From Pseudoalteromonas shioyasakiensis (GTDB lineage Bacteria; Pseudomonadota; Gammaproteobacteria; Enterobacterales; Alteromonadaceae): a stretch of DNA of 64,000 nucleotides. Shown piece by piece: positions 7,916 to 17,160 of this stretch. Location of the stretch: the NCBI GenBank assembly GCA_013391845.1, contig CP058414.1, positions 1,164,501-1,228,500 of the forward strand, written 5' to 3'. The translations under genes and the position numbers were made by a program. Every line of letters starts with the position of its first letter. Positions within the stretch are counted from its first letter, which is position 1. The notes under the pieces were generated by a model. That model worked only from the letters and a program-made list of their open reading frames with translations. It was not told where the DNA came from and ran no database searches.

Positions 7916-9657
7916 TGTCAACGAATACAAAAACAATTATTGCCATCATCATTGGGGCAGCACTTGGTGCTGGAGCATTGAGTTTATATCAAGGTACTGG
8001 CTCAAACAGTAATAGTAATGAAGCAACATCAGGAGAAAAAAAGCCTCTGTATTGGGTTGCACCGATGGATTCTAATTACCGCCGGGACAAGCCCGGTAAG
8101 TCGCCTATGGGGATGGATCTAATTCCAGTGTATGAGGAAGGATCATCTGGTGATGACTTTGGCCCCGGAGCAGTAAAAATTGCGCCTCATGTAGTGAATA
8201 ACCTTGGGGTTCGCACTGCACCTGTTGAACTGAAAAATATGCATACTGAAATCTCAACGGTAGGTTATGTTCAATATGATGAAGATAAGCTAATTCATAT
8301 CCACCCACGGGTTGATGGCTGGATTGATAAACTTTACATCAAAGCAGCAGGTAACCCTGTAGAGAAAGGGCAGCCTCTTTATACACTATATTCTCCTCAG
8401 TTAGTTAATGCTCAGGAAGAGCTGTTAATAGCGTTAAAGCGCAACAATAGTTCTTTAATTTCAGCAGCCAAAGATCGCCTAAAAGCGTTACAGCTTTCAG
8501 CAGACTTTGTTCAAAAGCTAGAAAAGACACGAAAGGTTCAGCAAACAATTACCTTTTATTCACCACAAGCAGGTGTTGTCGATGGTTTGAAGGTTAGAGA
8601 AGGTTTTTATGTAAAGCCGGGAAACACCTTATTAAGCATTGGCCAGCTAGATCAAGTTTGGGTTGAAGCAGAAGTGTTTGAACGTGACGCAGCCTTAATT
8701 AAAAAAGGACTTCCTGTATCAATGACACTGGATTATTTACCCGGTGAGGACTGGGCTGGTGTCGTTGATTATGTTTATCCAACATTGAACAGTAAAACAC
8801 GCACACTCCGAGTGAGATTGAAATTTGATAACACAGACTATCAATTAAAACCAAATATGTTTGCACAAGTCTCTATTCACGCTAATCAAGCTGATAGCAC
8901 CATCCTCGTGCCTAAAGAAGCCGTTATTAGAACAGGTAAACAGGACAGAGTAGTACTTGCGTTAGGTGATGGGCAATTTAAATCTATTGAAGTGACTATT
9001 GGCCGGGTTGATATCGACAGCATCGAAATATTAGACGGCTTAAATGAAGATGACGTTGTGGTGACATCTGCCCAATTCTTGATTGATTCTGAATCAAGTA
9101 AAAGCTCTGACTTTAAACGAATGACTCATGATGAAGTGCCTAACTCTGTTTGGATGCAAGGGGATGTTAATAGTGTTATGGCAGGGCACCGCATGGTTAA
9201 TATTTCACATGGCCCTGCTGAAGCTTGGGATTGGCCTGAAATGGTTATGGATTTTACTGTGGCTGAAAAAGTCGATATTGACTCATTAAAGTCAGGTCAA
9301 TCTTTGCACTTTGAAGTGAGCAAAACCGAAGACGGTGGATATGAAATTACTGGAATTCATATCATGAGTGAGCCTGAAGTATCATCAGCAACAGTATCTG
9401 GTTTGATTAATGCGATTGATATTGATACACGGATTCTAAATATTAGCAGAGGCCCAATAGAGAAATGGGATAGACCTGCTGCGACGATGGATTTTATCGT
9501 CGCGGACAATATAGAAATGGTTGATTTCAATGTCGGTGATAATGTCACTTTCACTTTTGAGGTTAGAGATGACTTAGTTATCACTGACATTTCTCTTGAA
9601 TCAGATGAACAACACGGCAAGGAAAATAAAGCTGCTGTTGATCATTCTAATCATTAA
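7915..9657 (+). CDS. cusB: Periplasmic adaptor CusB with two C-terminal CusF-like domains
   Basis: A 580-residue HlyD/RND adaptor. An N-terminal anchor is followed by a heavy-metal-binding domain (YWVAPMD... PMGMDLIPVY, about 46-76), then the barrel-sandwich, helical hairpin and beta-barrel domains (to about 400). The C-terminus holds two CusF-like OB domains (about 415-485 and 495-565). The first keeps the Cu(I)/Ag(I) ligands of CusF (His, then WDWPEMVMDF with Trp, Met and Met). In the second the His and Trp are Arg and one Met is Ala (WDRPAATMDF), so it has probably lost metal binding. Separate CusF is absent from the operon, so the fused domain likely acts as the metallochaperone. Confidence 0.92.
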   Translation: MSTNTKTIIAIIIGAALGAGALSLYQGTGSNSNSNEATSGEKKPLYWVAPMDSNYRRDKPGKSPMGMDLIPVYEEGSSGDDFGPGAVKIAPHVVNNLGVRTAPVELKNMHTEISTVGYVQYDEDKLIHIHPRVDGWIDKLYIKAAGNPVEKGQPLYTLYSPQLVNAQEELLIALKRNNSSLISAAKDRLKALQLSADFVQKLEKTRKVQQTITFYSPQAGVVDGLKVREGFYVKPGNTLLSIGQLDQVWVEAEVFERDAALIKKGLPVSMTLDYLPGEDWAGVVDYVYPTLNSKTRTLRVRLKFDNTDYQLKPNMFAQVSIHANQADSTILVPKEAVIRTGKQDRVVLALGDGQFKSIEVTIGRVDIDSIEILDGLNEDDVVVTSAQFLIDSESSKSSDFKRMTHDEVPNSVWMQGDVNSVMAGHRMVNISHGPAEAWDWPEMVMDFTVAEKVDIDSLKSGQSLHFEVSKTEDGGYEITGIHIMSEPEVSSATVSGLINAIDIDTRILNISRGPIEKWDRPAATMDFIVADNIEMVDFNVGDNVTFTFEVRDDLVITDISLESDEQHGKENKAAVDHSNH

Positions 9658-9671
9658 GTGGGAGAAAAATA

Positions 9672-12600
9672 ATGATTGAATCAATTATTAGATGGTCTAT
9701 CGGCAATCGTTTCTTTGTTTTGTTGATTACCTTAATTATCGCGTTTGGTGGTTTGTATTCATTACAAAAAACACCAGTAGATGCACTCCCCGATCTTTCT
9801 GATGTGCAGGTGATAATTAAGACGAGCTATCCGGGACAGGCACCACAAGTAGTGCAGGATCAAGTGACATTTCCTCTTACTACAGCGATGTTATCAGTGC
9901 CGGGGGCGCAAACTGTTCGTGGTTACTCATTTTTTGGTGATTCCTACGTCTACATTATTTTTGATGACGATACTGATTTGTATTGGGCTAGAAGCAGAGT
10001 ACTTGAATACTTAAGCCAAGTAGCATCAAGCCTGCCTGATTCGGCAAAACCTCAATTAGGACCTGATGCAACAGGTGTGGGTTGGGTATACATTTACGCT
10101 TTAACAGATAAGTCTGGAAACCATGATCTAAGCCAATTAAGAAGCATTCAAGACTGGTTCTTAAAGTATGAACTACAAACTGTTCCGGGCGTGTCCGAAG
10201 TTGCCGCCGTTGGTGGTATGGTTAAGCAGTATCAAGTGCAAGTAGATCCTGATAAATTGAGAGCTTACGATATTCCTCTAAGTTTAATACAAATAGCCTT
10301 ACAAAAAGGGAACAAAGAAACTGGCGCATCCGTTGTGGAAATGGCTGAAGCTGAATATATGGTTACCGCAACGGGGTATATTCAATCAGTTAGTGATATA
10401 GAGAAAATCCCACTTGGTATTAACGAACAAGGCACGCCATTGCGTATTGGTGATGTTGCTACCGTTAATTTAGGGCCTCAAATGCGCCGTGGTATCGCAG
10501 AGCTTAATGGTGAAGGCGAAGTTGTTGGTGGTGTTGTCGTTATGCGCTTTGGTGAAAACGCTCAACAAACCATAAACGGGGTAAAAGAAAAACTTGAATC
10601 GCTTAAATCTTCTCTACCAGAGGGGGTGGAGATTGTCCCTGTTTATGACAGATCGAAGTTAATAGATCGTGCTGTTGATAATCTTTGGAGCAAGTTGCTA
10701 GAGGAGCTTGCAGTCGTTGCTATTGTCTGTGTGGCTTTCCTATTTCATCTTCGCTCATCTATTGTGGCAGTTGTTACTCTGCCATTAGGTATCTTGGTGT
10801 CGTTCATTATCATGTATATGCAAGGCATCAATGCCAACATTATGTCTTTAGGCGGTATCGCTATTGCGATTGGTGCGATGACTGATGGTGCAATAGTGAT
10901 GATTGAAAATATGCACAAGCATATGGAGAAAACACCACTAACAGATGAAAATCGCTGGCAAATTGTTGCTAAGGCTGCGAGTGAAGTAGGCCCTGCACTA
11001 TTTTTTAGCTTACTGATCATTACAGTCTCATTCTTACCTGTATTTATCTTGGAAGCGCAAGAAGGAAGAATGTTCTCTCCGCTCGCCTATACAAAAACCT
11101 ATGCAATGGCGGCATCAGCAGGTTTGGCGATCACATTGGTGCCTGTTTTGATGGGCTACTTTATTCGAGGCAAAGTTGTTTCTGAAAAGAAAAACCCGTT
11201 AAACCGATTATTGATTGCTATCTACATGCCTGTTTTAAAGCAAGTCATGAAGTTTCCAAAATCGACAATAGTAGCAGCAATATTAGTGACTATCGTTGGC
11301 TTTTGGCCTGTCGATAAAATTGGTAGTGAATTCATTCCGCCATTGGATGAAGGCGATCTCATGTATATGCCTACTACCTATCCCGGTATTTCAATTGGTA
11401 AAGCAAGGGAGTTATTGCAGCAAACAGACAAGCTTATTCGCACTGTGCCAGAAGTTGAAACTGTATTTGGTAAAGTAGGAAGAGCTGAAACTGCAACCGA
11501 TCCTGCACCTTTAACCATGATTGAAACCTTTATTCAATTGAAGCCACGAGAGCAGTGGCGAGAGGGTGTGACTACTGAATCGTTAAAAGCTGAGTTTGAT
11601 AAATTGGTTAAGTTTCCGGGCTTAACGAATGCTTGGGTTATGCCAATCAAGACCCGAATCGACATGTTAGCAACAGGCATAAAAACGCCTGTGGGTATTA
11701 AAGTCGCCGGACCAGAGCTTGATGTGATTCAGGAAATCGGCCAACAAATAGAGCAAATTTTACCCGAAGTTACAGGCACAGCATCAGTTTACTCAGAGCG
11801 AGTTGCAGGTGGACGATATATCAAGGTTGATATTTCACGCGATAAGGCAAGTCGCTTTGGGTTAAACATCGAAGATGTTCAACAAGTGGTTTCTACAGCT
11901 ATTGGTGGTATGAACGTTACCCAAACGGTAGAAGGTCAAGAGCGTTACCCTGTTAACTTACGCTATCCGCAAGACTATCGAGACTCTCCTGAGCAGCTAT
12001 CACGATTACCTGTTGTAACACCAAGTGGTCAACGCATTGCACTAGGTGATGTCGCAGATATTCGAGTTGAGAACGGTCCGCCGGGAATTAAGAGTGAAAA
12101 TGCTCGTTTAAATGGCTGGACGTTTATCGATATAGACGGTGTTGACGTAGGTACTTATGTTGAAAGTGCAAAAATACACTTGGCTAATAATCTAAAACTA
12201 CCAGCAGGTTATTCAATTACTTGGGCTGGGCAATACGAATATATGGAAAGAGCGAAAGAAAAGCTCACCTATGTATTGCCTTTAACACTCGCCATTATTG
12301 TTATTCTACTTTACTTAAACTTCAGAGCGTTTAGTGAGGTGGCTATCATTATCGTTACCTTGCCGATGGCGATGATTGGTGGCTTATGGTTGATGTATCT
12401 GGAAGGGTTTAACTTCTCTGTGGCTGTTGGCGTGGGCTTTATTGCTCTAGCTGGGGTAGCGGTTGAGATTGGTGTGATAATGTTGGTCTATCTCAATCAG
12501 GCACTTGCTGAGCTTAAGGAAAAAGCTGAAGAGCGAGCTGAACCTATCTCTGATGATGCATATCAAGATGCATTATTGCACGGTGCAGGCTTACGAGTTC

Positions 12601-12836
12601 GTCCAGTAATGATGACAGTTGCAACAATCATTATCGGCTTGATGCCCATTTTATATGGTACAGGAACAGGTTCGGAGATTATGAGTCGTATTGCTGCACC
12701 TATGGTAGGCGGAATGACAAGTGCTGTGCTACTCACTCTTATTGTGCTCCCAGTAATTTACTCAATCGTTAAAAAGCCAGAATTAAACGCCTTTAACAAG
12801 GAGCTTTCTAAGGCGGAGCTAAAAAGTAATGCTTAG
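9672..12836 (+). CDS. cusA: Heavy-metal RND transporter CusA
   Basis: An inner-membrane proton-driven RND pump of 1054 residues, normal for the family. It has twelve expected transmembrane helices, and helix 4 carries GAMTDGAIVMIEN, the form typical of Cu(I)/Ag(I) HME-RND pumps; the czcA copy at 31477 has [15 protein letters not shown] instead. The ribosome site GGGAG precedes the ATG. It exports copper or silver from the periplasm or cytoplasm through CusB and CusC. The stop overlaps the next ATG by 8 bases. Confidence 0.95.
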   Translation: MIESIIRWSIGNRFFVLLITLIIAFGGLYSLQKTPVDALPDLSDVQVIIKTSYPGQAPQVVQDQVTFPLTTAMLSVPGAQTVRGYSFFGDSYVYIIFDDDTDLYWARSRVLEYLSQVASSLPDSAKPQLGPDATGVGWVYIYALTDKSGNHDLSQLRSIQDWFLKYELQTVPGVSEVAAVGGMVKQYQVQVDPDKLRAYDIPLSLIQIALQKGNKETGASVVEMAEAEYMVTATGYIQSVSDIEKIPLGINEQGTPLRIGDVATVNLGPQMRRGIAELNGEGEVVGGVVVMRFGENAQQTINGVKEKLESLKSSLPEGVEIVPVYDRSKLIDRAVDNLWSKLLEELAVVAIVCVAFLFHLRSSIVAVVTLPLGILVSFIIMYMQGINANIMSLGGIAIAIGAMTDGAIVMIENMHKHMEKTPLTDENRWQIVAKAASEVGPALFFSLLIITVSFLPVFILEAQEGRMFSPLAYTKTYAMAASAGLAITLVPVLMGYFIRGKVVSEKKNPLNRLLIAIYMPVLKQVMKFPKSTIVAAILVTIVGFWPVDKIGSEFIPPLDEGDLMYMPTTYPGISIGKARELLQQTDKLIRTVPEVETVFGKVGRAETATDPAPLTMIETFIQLKPREQWREGVTTESLKAEFDKLVKFPGLTNAWVMPIKTRIDMLATGIKTPVGIKVAGPELDVIQEIGQQIEQILPEVTGTASVYSERVAGGRYIKVDISRDKASRFGLNIEDVQQVVSTAIGGMNVTQTVEGQERYPVNLRYPQDYRDSPEQLSRLPVVTPSGQRIALGDVADIRVENGPPGIKSENARLNGWTFIDIDGVDVGTYVESAKIHLANNLKLPAGYSITWAGQYEYMERAKEKLTYVLPLTLAIIVILLYLNFRAFSEVAIIIVTLPMAMIGGLWLMYLEGFNFSVAVGVGFIALAGVAVEIGVIMLVYLNQALAELKEKAEERAEPISDDAYQDALLHGAGLRVRPVMMTVATIIIGLMPILYGTGTGSEIMSRIAAPMVGGMTSAVLLTLIVLPVIYSIVKKPELNAFNKELSKAELKSNA

Positions 12837-13536
12837 CACGGCTAGAAAATATCACAAATGGCTAATGGCATTTGTCGGAATACAATTCCTCTTCTGGTCT
12901 ATTACAGGCGTGTATATGGTGACTATGGATATTCACTATATACACGGCGAAACCTTGGCTAAGAGTGAGGAAGCCAAAATAGATTTAGCAAGTATGGATT
13001 ACTCCATTGTAAAGCTAGCTGCGGATTATCCTAAAGCTAGCCAAGTTACACTTACTCAAAGTATGGGCCGTCCTTTGTATTCTTTTATTAATGGAGAAAA
13101 TGGAAAAGTAGCAATAGATGCTAAAACTGGAGCTGTTCAGGCACTTGTAGATGAAATCAAGGCTAAAGAAATCGCACAATACCATTATGCGCTGAATCAT
13201 CAAATCGACAGCGTAAGGTTGATTAAGTCAGCGACAAACTTGCCTGCTGAGTTGTCCCCAAGGCATTTACCTGTTTGGAGAGTGACGTTTGAGCAATTCT
13301 CCACACCGACATTTTATATAAGTCAACAAACAGGATCACTTGTTGCCAAGCGTCATGATTACTGGCGATTGTTTGATTGGATGTGGCGGTTCCACATTAT
13401 GGATTACTATGATGGAGAAAACGTATCTAACTGGTTTTTGTTCTTGGTCGCAACTCTAGGTCTAATGGGAGCAATTACTGGCGCAGTATTGACTTATTAC
13501 CGAGTGCTTTCCCCAAATAAAAAGGGAGTCATTTGA
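12829..13536 (+). CDS. PepSY domain membrane protein
   Basis: A 235-residue protein with a transmembrane helix near residues 14-34, a periplasmic PepSY-type region, and a second helix near 200-225 after WMWRFHIMDYYDG. PepSY-TM proteins occur with siderophore and copper systems, and some are membrane reductase components. It overlaps cusA and is one base from the next gene, which has the same N-terminal layout plus reductase domains, so the two likely form one membrane complex. The biochemical role is inferred. Confidence 0.8.
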   Translation: MLSTARKYHKWLMAFVGIQFLFWSITGVYMVTMDIHYIHGETLAKSEEAKIDLASMDYSIVKLAADYPKASQVTLTQSMGRPLYSFINGENGKVAIDAKTGAVQALVDEIKAKEIAQYHYALNHQIDSVRLIKSATNLPAELSPRHLPVWRVTFEQFSTPTFYISQQTGSLVAKRHDYWRLFDWMWRFHIMDYYDGENVSNWFLFLVATLGLMGAITGAVLTYYRVLSPNKKGVI

Positions 13537-15368
13537 TGCGACTATTTAAGTTAAATACAACGATACACAAGTGGCTTTCTTTATTTGTTGGTTTACAACT
13601 GCTTATTTGGTTGGGAACGGGCCTTTACTTCAATTTGATGGATCACAGTAAAGCCAGTGGTAATGAACTTAGAGTTCATTCTCATCATGAAGGTAGCATT
13701 ACAGGCTTTGACCTATTCCCTATTAAAGACATTACTAGTAATGCTCCGCAGGAAGTAAACCTTATATGGGTTTTACATCAGCCTTACTATCATTTTGTGT
13801 TCGATAAGGGGCAGCATAGCTATCAAGAACGCCACTCAAAGCTATTTGATGCTGTAACAGGAAAGCCATTTAATTTGTCTGAAGAACAAGTACTAACTTT
13901 GGCAAAAAACTCCTACTCAGGACAGGGTAAGTTAACTACTCCAGTGTTATCTCAACCTCCGTTTTCTGATCACGTAAGGCAGCAAAATCCTATGTGGCAA
14001 GTTGCCGTTGAGGATGAGAACAATACAACTATTTATTTAGATAGTATTACAGGTCAAGTACTTCGCCATGCCAATGATGATTTCAGATTGAAAGATCTGA
14101 TGATGAAGCTTCACTTTATGGACTATGGCAATTCTGGAGGATTTAACCATTGGTTGATCATTGCATTTGCTTTTGCAACGCTATTCCTTTCAATTACTGG
14201 TGTTACTTGGCTGATACAACAGTATCGAAGTGGTTTACTGAAGCTAGGTTGGGGCACTAACAGGCAAAAAGTGGCAGTGACGTTTTCCAATGAAAATACT
14301 ATTACTGACATCTCAGCAGTTGGTCGCTCAACTGTACTAGAAGGGCTAGCTAGTTCACATGTATACCTTCCTTCAGGTTGCGGTGGTGGCGGTACTTGTG
14401 GCAAATGCGTGTTCTTAAGTTCAACTAAATTACCTATCACACTATCTGAACAGGAACATTTATCTCAGGAGCAACTTAAGGAAGGTTATCGGCTTGGATG
14501 TCAGCATAGGTTCTCTGAAATTAGTTCGATTGAAGTTAATACTGATCGCAATATTGAAAATCATGAGCTAGTTGTGGTTGCGACTAATTTCATTACTCCT
14601 TTTATCAAGGAAGTGAAATTTAAGCTGAAATCAGGCAAACAGTTGGCATTTAAAGCTGGTGCATATATGCAATTTGATGTGCCAGCAGGGATGAATAGCT
14701 TACGTCCAGATGATATGCCAGAGTGCTATGAAAAATACTGGGATAGCTACTATCATGGAAAATTTTCTCATAACGGTGTAACTCGCCACTACTCATTAGT
14801 TAACTTTGACGAGGAGTCTGATGAGTTAATGTTTAATATCCGTTGGCAGACCGCAAAGAATGGTTTTAAAGCAGGAATAGGTTCAAGTTATTTAGGTTCA
14901 CTCCAAGTAGGTGAAACGATAACTGCAAAAGGCCCTTTTTCTGATTTTTATGCCACTTCAAATAAAAAAGTTAGTCGCGTGTTTATTGGTGCGGGTTCAG
15001 GACTTGCACCACTGAGGTCTATTATTTTTGAACAGTTGAAAAAGCATAAAGATAAAAGTGGTTTGACTCTTATCTATGGTGCGCGAACTGAAGATGACTT
15101 GCTATACCATAATGAATTGAAGTCACTGAGTGAGAAGCATAAAAACTTCTCTTATATTCCTACTCTTTCTAATCCTTCAGAAGAATGGCAAGGGCACTCA
15201 GGCTATGTTCAAAAAGTACTTCTGCCGTATATGAACCAAAAATCAGAACTGCTTTTGGCTGAGTTTTACTTGTGCGGTCCAGAAGCAATGATGAGTGAAG
15301 TGGAAAAAATAATTACAGATGCTGGGATTCCAAGTAATAAAATTTTCAAAGATAAATTTAGTCGTTAA
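13536..15368 (+). CDS. PepSY membrane protein fused to a 2Fe-2S/FAD/NAD(P) reductase (NqrF-like)
   Basis: A 610-residue fusion. The N-terminal third has two transmembrane helices bracketing a PepSY-like periplasmic region, as in the preceding protein. Then comes a plant-type ferredoxin domain with PSGCGGGGTCGKC and a later LGC, the NqrF-like Cys spacing. The C-terminus is a ferredoxin-NADP reductase module: RHYSLVNF for FAD, GAGSGLAPLRS for the nucleotide and YLCGPEAMM at the end. It could pass electrons from NAD(P)H across the membrane, for example to reduce periplasmic copper; that is inference. AAGGGAG (13522-13528) supports the ATG at 13536; its first base is the last of the upstream stop. 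Confidence 0.88.
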   Translation: MRLFKLNTTIHKWLSLFVGLQLLIWLGTGLYFNLMDHSKASGNELRVHSHHEGSITGFDLFPIKDITSNAPQEVNLIWVLHQPYYHFVFDKGQHSYQERHSKLFDAVTGKPFNLSEEQVLTLAKNSYSGQGKLTTPVLSQPPFSDHVRQQNPMWQVAVEDENNTTIYLDSITGQVLRHANDDFRLKDLMMKLHFMDYGNSGGFNHWLIIAFAFATLFLSITGVTWLIQQYRSGLLKLGWGTNRQKVAVTFSNENTITDISAVGRSTVLEGLASSHVYLPSGCGGGGTCGKCVFLSSTKLPITLSEQEHLSQEQLKEGYRLGCQHRFSEISSIEVNTDRNIENHELVVVATNFITPFIKEVKFKLKSGKQLAFKAGAYMQFDVPAGMNSLRPDDMPECYEKYWDSYYHGKFSHNGVTRHYSLVNFDEESDELMFNIRWQTAKNGFKAGIGSSYLGSLQVGETITAKGPFSDFYATSNKKVSRVFIGAGSGLAPLRSIIFEQLKKHKDKSGLTLIYGARTEDDLLYHNELKSLSEKHKNFSYIPTLSNPSEEWQGHSGYVQKVLLPYMNQKSELLLAEFYLCGPEAMMSEVEKIITDAGIPSNKIFKDKFSR

Positions 15369-15392
15369 TCCATTAAATAAATAGAGGTATAT

Positions 15393-15740
15393 ATGAAAAC
15401 ATTAATTAAATTTTTAACCGTAATCAGTGTCGTTTTTAGTAGTGCGGTATTTGCGCATGTGCATCTTGAAAAAAGTGTGCCTGCTGATAATGCAATGCTA
15501 ATGAATCCTCCAGAAGAGTTAACTTTGGTGTTCACCAAAGAGGTACGGGTTGTAAAAGTTTCATTGGCCAATAAACAAGGCGAAGAATTTAAATTTGGAT
15601 TCGAGCCTTCTAAAGTCGCTACTAGCAAATTTACATGGAAACTACCTAAATTAGCTCCTGCAAACTATGCTGTGGATGTAACCTTCTTAGGTAACGATGG
15701 TCATAAAATGAAACATAGCTTCGGCTTTATGGTTCACTAA
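15393..15740 (+). CDS. copC: Copper resistance protein CopC
   Basis: A periplasmic copper-binding CopC of 115 residues. The signal peptide is cleaved after VFA, so the mature protein begins with His (HVHLEKSVPADNAML), the N-terminal His ligand typical of CopC. The conserved NPPEELTLVFTKEV strand and a C-terminal GHKMKHSFGFMV segment follow. It is followed by copD, and the pair delivers or imports copper in the known systems. Confidence 0.92.
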   Translation: MKTLIKFLTVISVVFSSAVFAHVHLEKSVPADNAMLMNPPEELTLVFTKEVRVVKVSLANKQGEEFKFGFEPSKVATSKFTWKLPKLAPANYAVDVTFLGNDGHKMKHSFGFMVH

Positions 15741-15759
15741 AATAGGCGGTGTGATTGAT

Positions 15760-16647
15760 ATGGAAATGTATATCTGGAATACAGTCATTGTACTGTCAAA
15801 AATTGTATTTTACGTCGGCTTTGCCTGTATTGCTGGTTATACATTTTTCAGGCAAATATTTGAGAATAATGAATCTCATACTAATGCTGTAATAGCGAAT
15901 TTAACGTGGACAAGAACTTATATAGTTATGGCTTTGATCGCTAATATTACTTGGTTCTTTGCCAGTACTGGTGCAATGGCAGAAGAGGGAATTCAGGGGG
16001 CGATAGACGCTGATATATTGGCTATTATGTGGGACTCCTCTGTCGGCACTGGAGCTTTGCTTCGAGCGCTTGGGCTAGTTACCGCAATAATCGCTTTAGC
16101 TTTAAGGTTCAAACTCGCTGTGAACTCGTACTTAAAACAAAGCGCTTTAATGTTGAGTTTATTAATCCTTGCATACTCATTCACGTTACTGGGTCATATT
16201 TCTGAGTTAGGCACAATTGAAAAAGGCTTGCTTATTTTGCATGTGCTCGTTATGGCATGGTGGTTTGGGGCGTTATTGCCACTAAAACAGGCTTGCCATC
16301 AGCTAAGTTATGCAGAACTTCATTTGCTGATGGAAAGCTTTGGCAAACAAGCAAGTTTTACATTGAGCCTATTGTTGGTAGCAGGCCTCTGGCTCGTGAT
16401 TCAATTGGTCGGAAGTCTTGATGCACTAATAAGCTCAAGTTACGGACAAACACTGTTGTTTAAATTGGCCCTTGTAGTGTCTATTTTGGCACTTGCTGCT
16501 AAACATAAACTAATACTCGTTCCACAACTTAAAAATAGTCAAGGCAGAGAGGCTTTATCTAAATCTATCTCGATAGAAATGGTAGTAGCTTTTGCCATTT
16601 TATCTGTAACGGCTGGGCTTACTAGTGTTGTTGGCCCTGCAAATTAA
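15760..16647 (+). CDS. copD: Copper resistance protein CopD
   Basis: An integral membrane protein of about 295 residues with about eight transmembrane helices and the CopD-domain pattern (LLILHVLVMAWWFGALLPL and GLTSVVGPAN at the end). I prefer the ATG at 15760, since AGGCGG lies at workable distance; a GTG at 15751 would add three residues. It probably works with CopC in copper handling across the inner membrane. Confidence 0.88.
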   Translation: MEMYIWNTVIVLSKIVFYVGFACIAGYTFFRQIFENNESHTNAVIANLTWTRTYIVMALIANITWFFASTGAMAEEGIQGAIDADILAIMWDSSVGTGALLRALGLVTAIIALALRFKLAVNSYLKQSALMLSLLILAYSFTLLGHISELGTIEKGLLILHVLVMAWWFGALLPLKQACHQLSYAELHLLMESFGKQASFTLSLLLVAGLWLVIQLVGSLDALISSSYGQTLLFKLALVVSILALAAKHKLILVPQLKNSQGREALSKSISIEMVVAFAILSVTAGLTSVVGPAN

Positions 16648-16662
16648 AACCTAAAAGAGAAA

Positions 16663-17133
16663 ATGAAAATGAAAACAATAAATATCCTACTCGTTTTATT
16701 AATGACGTTTAGTTTCGCAGCAAACGCTCATGGTGATAAGAATAAAGACAAAGGATTGTTTAAAGGTGTAGATACACCAGCCGCAAAAGTTGTTTTGGCA
16801 TTTCATCAAGCACTTGAAACTGGCAATCAAAAACAGGCTAGAGCGCAGTTAGCGGATGATGTCACCATTTTCGAGGGAGGCCGCGTTGAAAGGAGCGCTG
16901 ATGAATATGCTCATCATCATATGTTGTCGGATATGAAGTATTTAGCAGCGATGAAGAGCGACACACTTGAACATCAAGTGACGATACTTGGAAATACAGC
17001 TATCTCTGCCTCGCGTAGTCAAACTAAAGGTACTTACAATGGTGAAGAACGTGATTATCAAGGGATGGAAACAATGGTTCTCGAAAAGCAAAACGGTGAA
17101 TGGAAAATTAAGCACATTCATTGGTCACACTAA
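16663..17133 (+). CDS. Secreted NTF2-like (SnoaL/DUF4440) protein
   Basis: A 156-residue protein with a signal peptide (cleaved near ANA-HGD) and an NTF2-like alpha+beta domain: VVLAFHQALETGN, LADDVTIFEGG, YNGEERDYQGMETMVLEKQNG, then KIKHIHWSH. Proteins of this kind commonly sit in marine copper operons; their ligand is not known. The His-rich N-terminus and HIHWSH end could bind metal. It lies between copD and copA in one operon. Confidence 0.8.
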   Translation: MKMKTINILLVLLMTFSFAANAHGDKNKDKGLFKGVDTPAAKVVLAFHQALETGNQKQARAQLADDVTIFEGGRVERSADEYAHHHMLSDMKYLAAMKSDTLEHQVTILGNTAISASRSQTKGTYNGEERDYQGMETMVLEKQNGEWKIKHIHWSH

Positions 17134-17160
17134 TTTATTGGTCAAACCTCGGAGAGTAAA

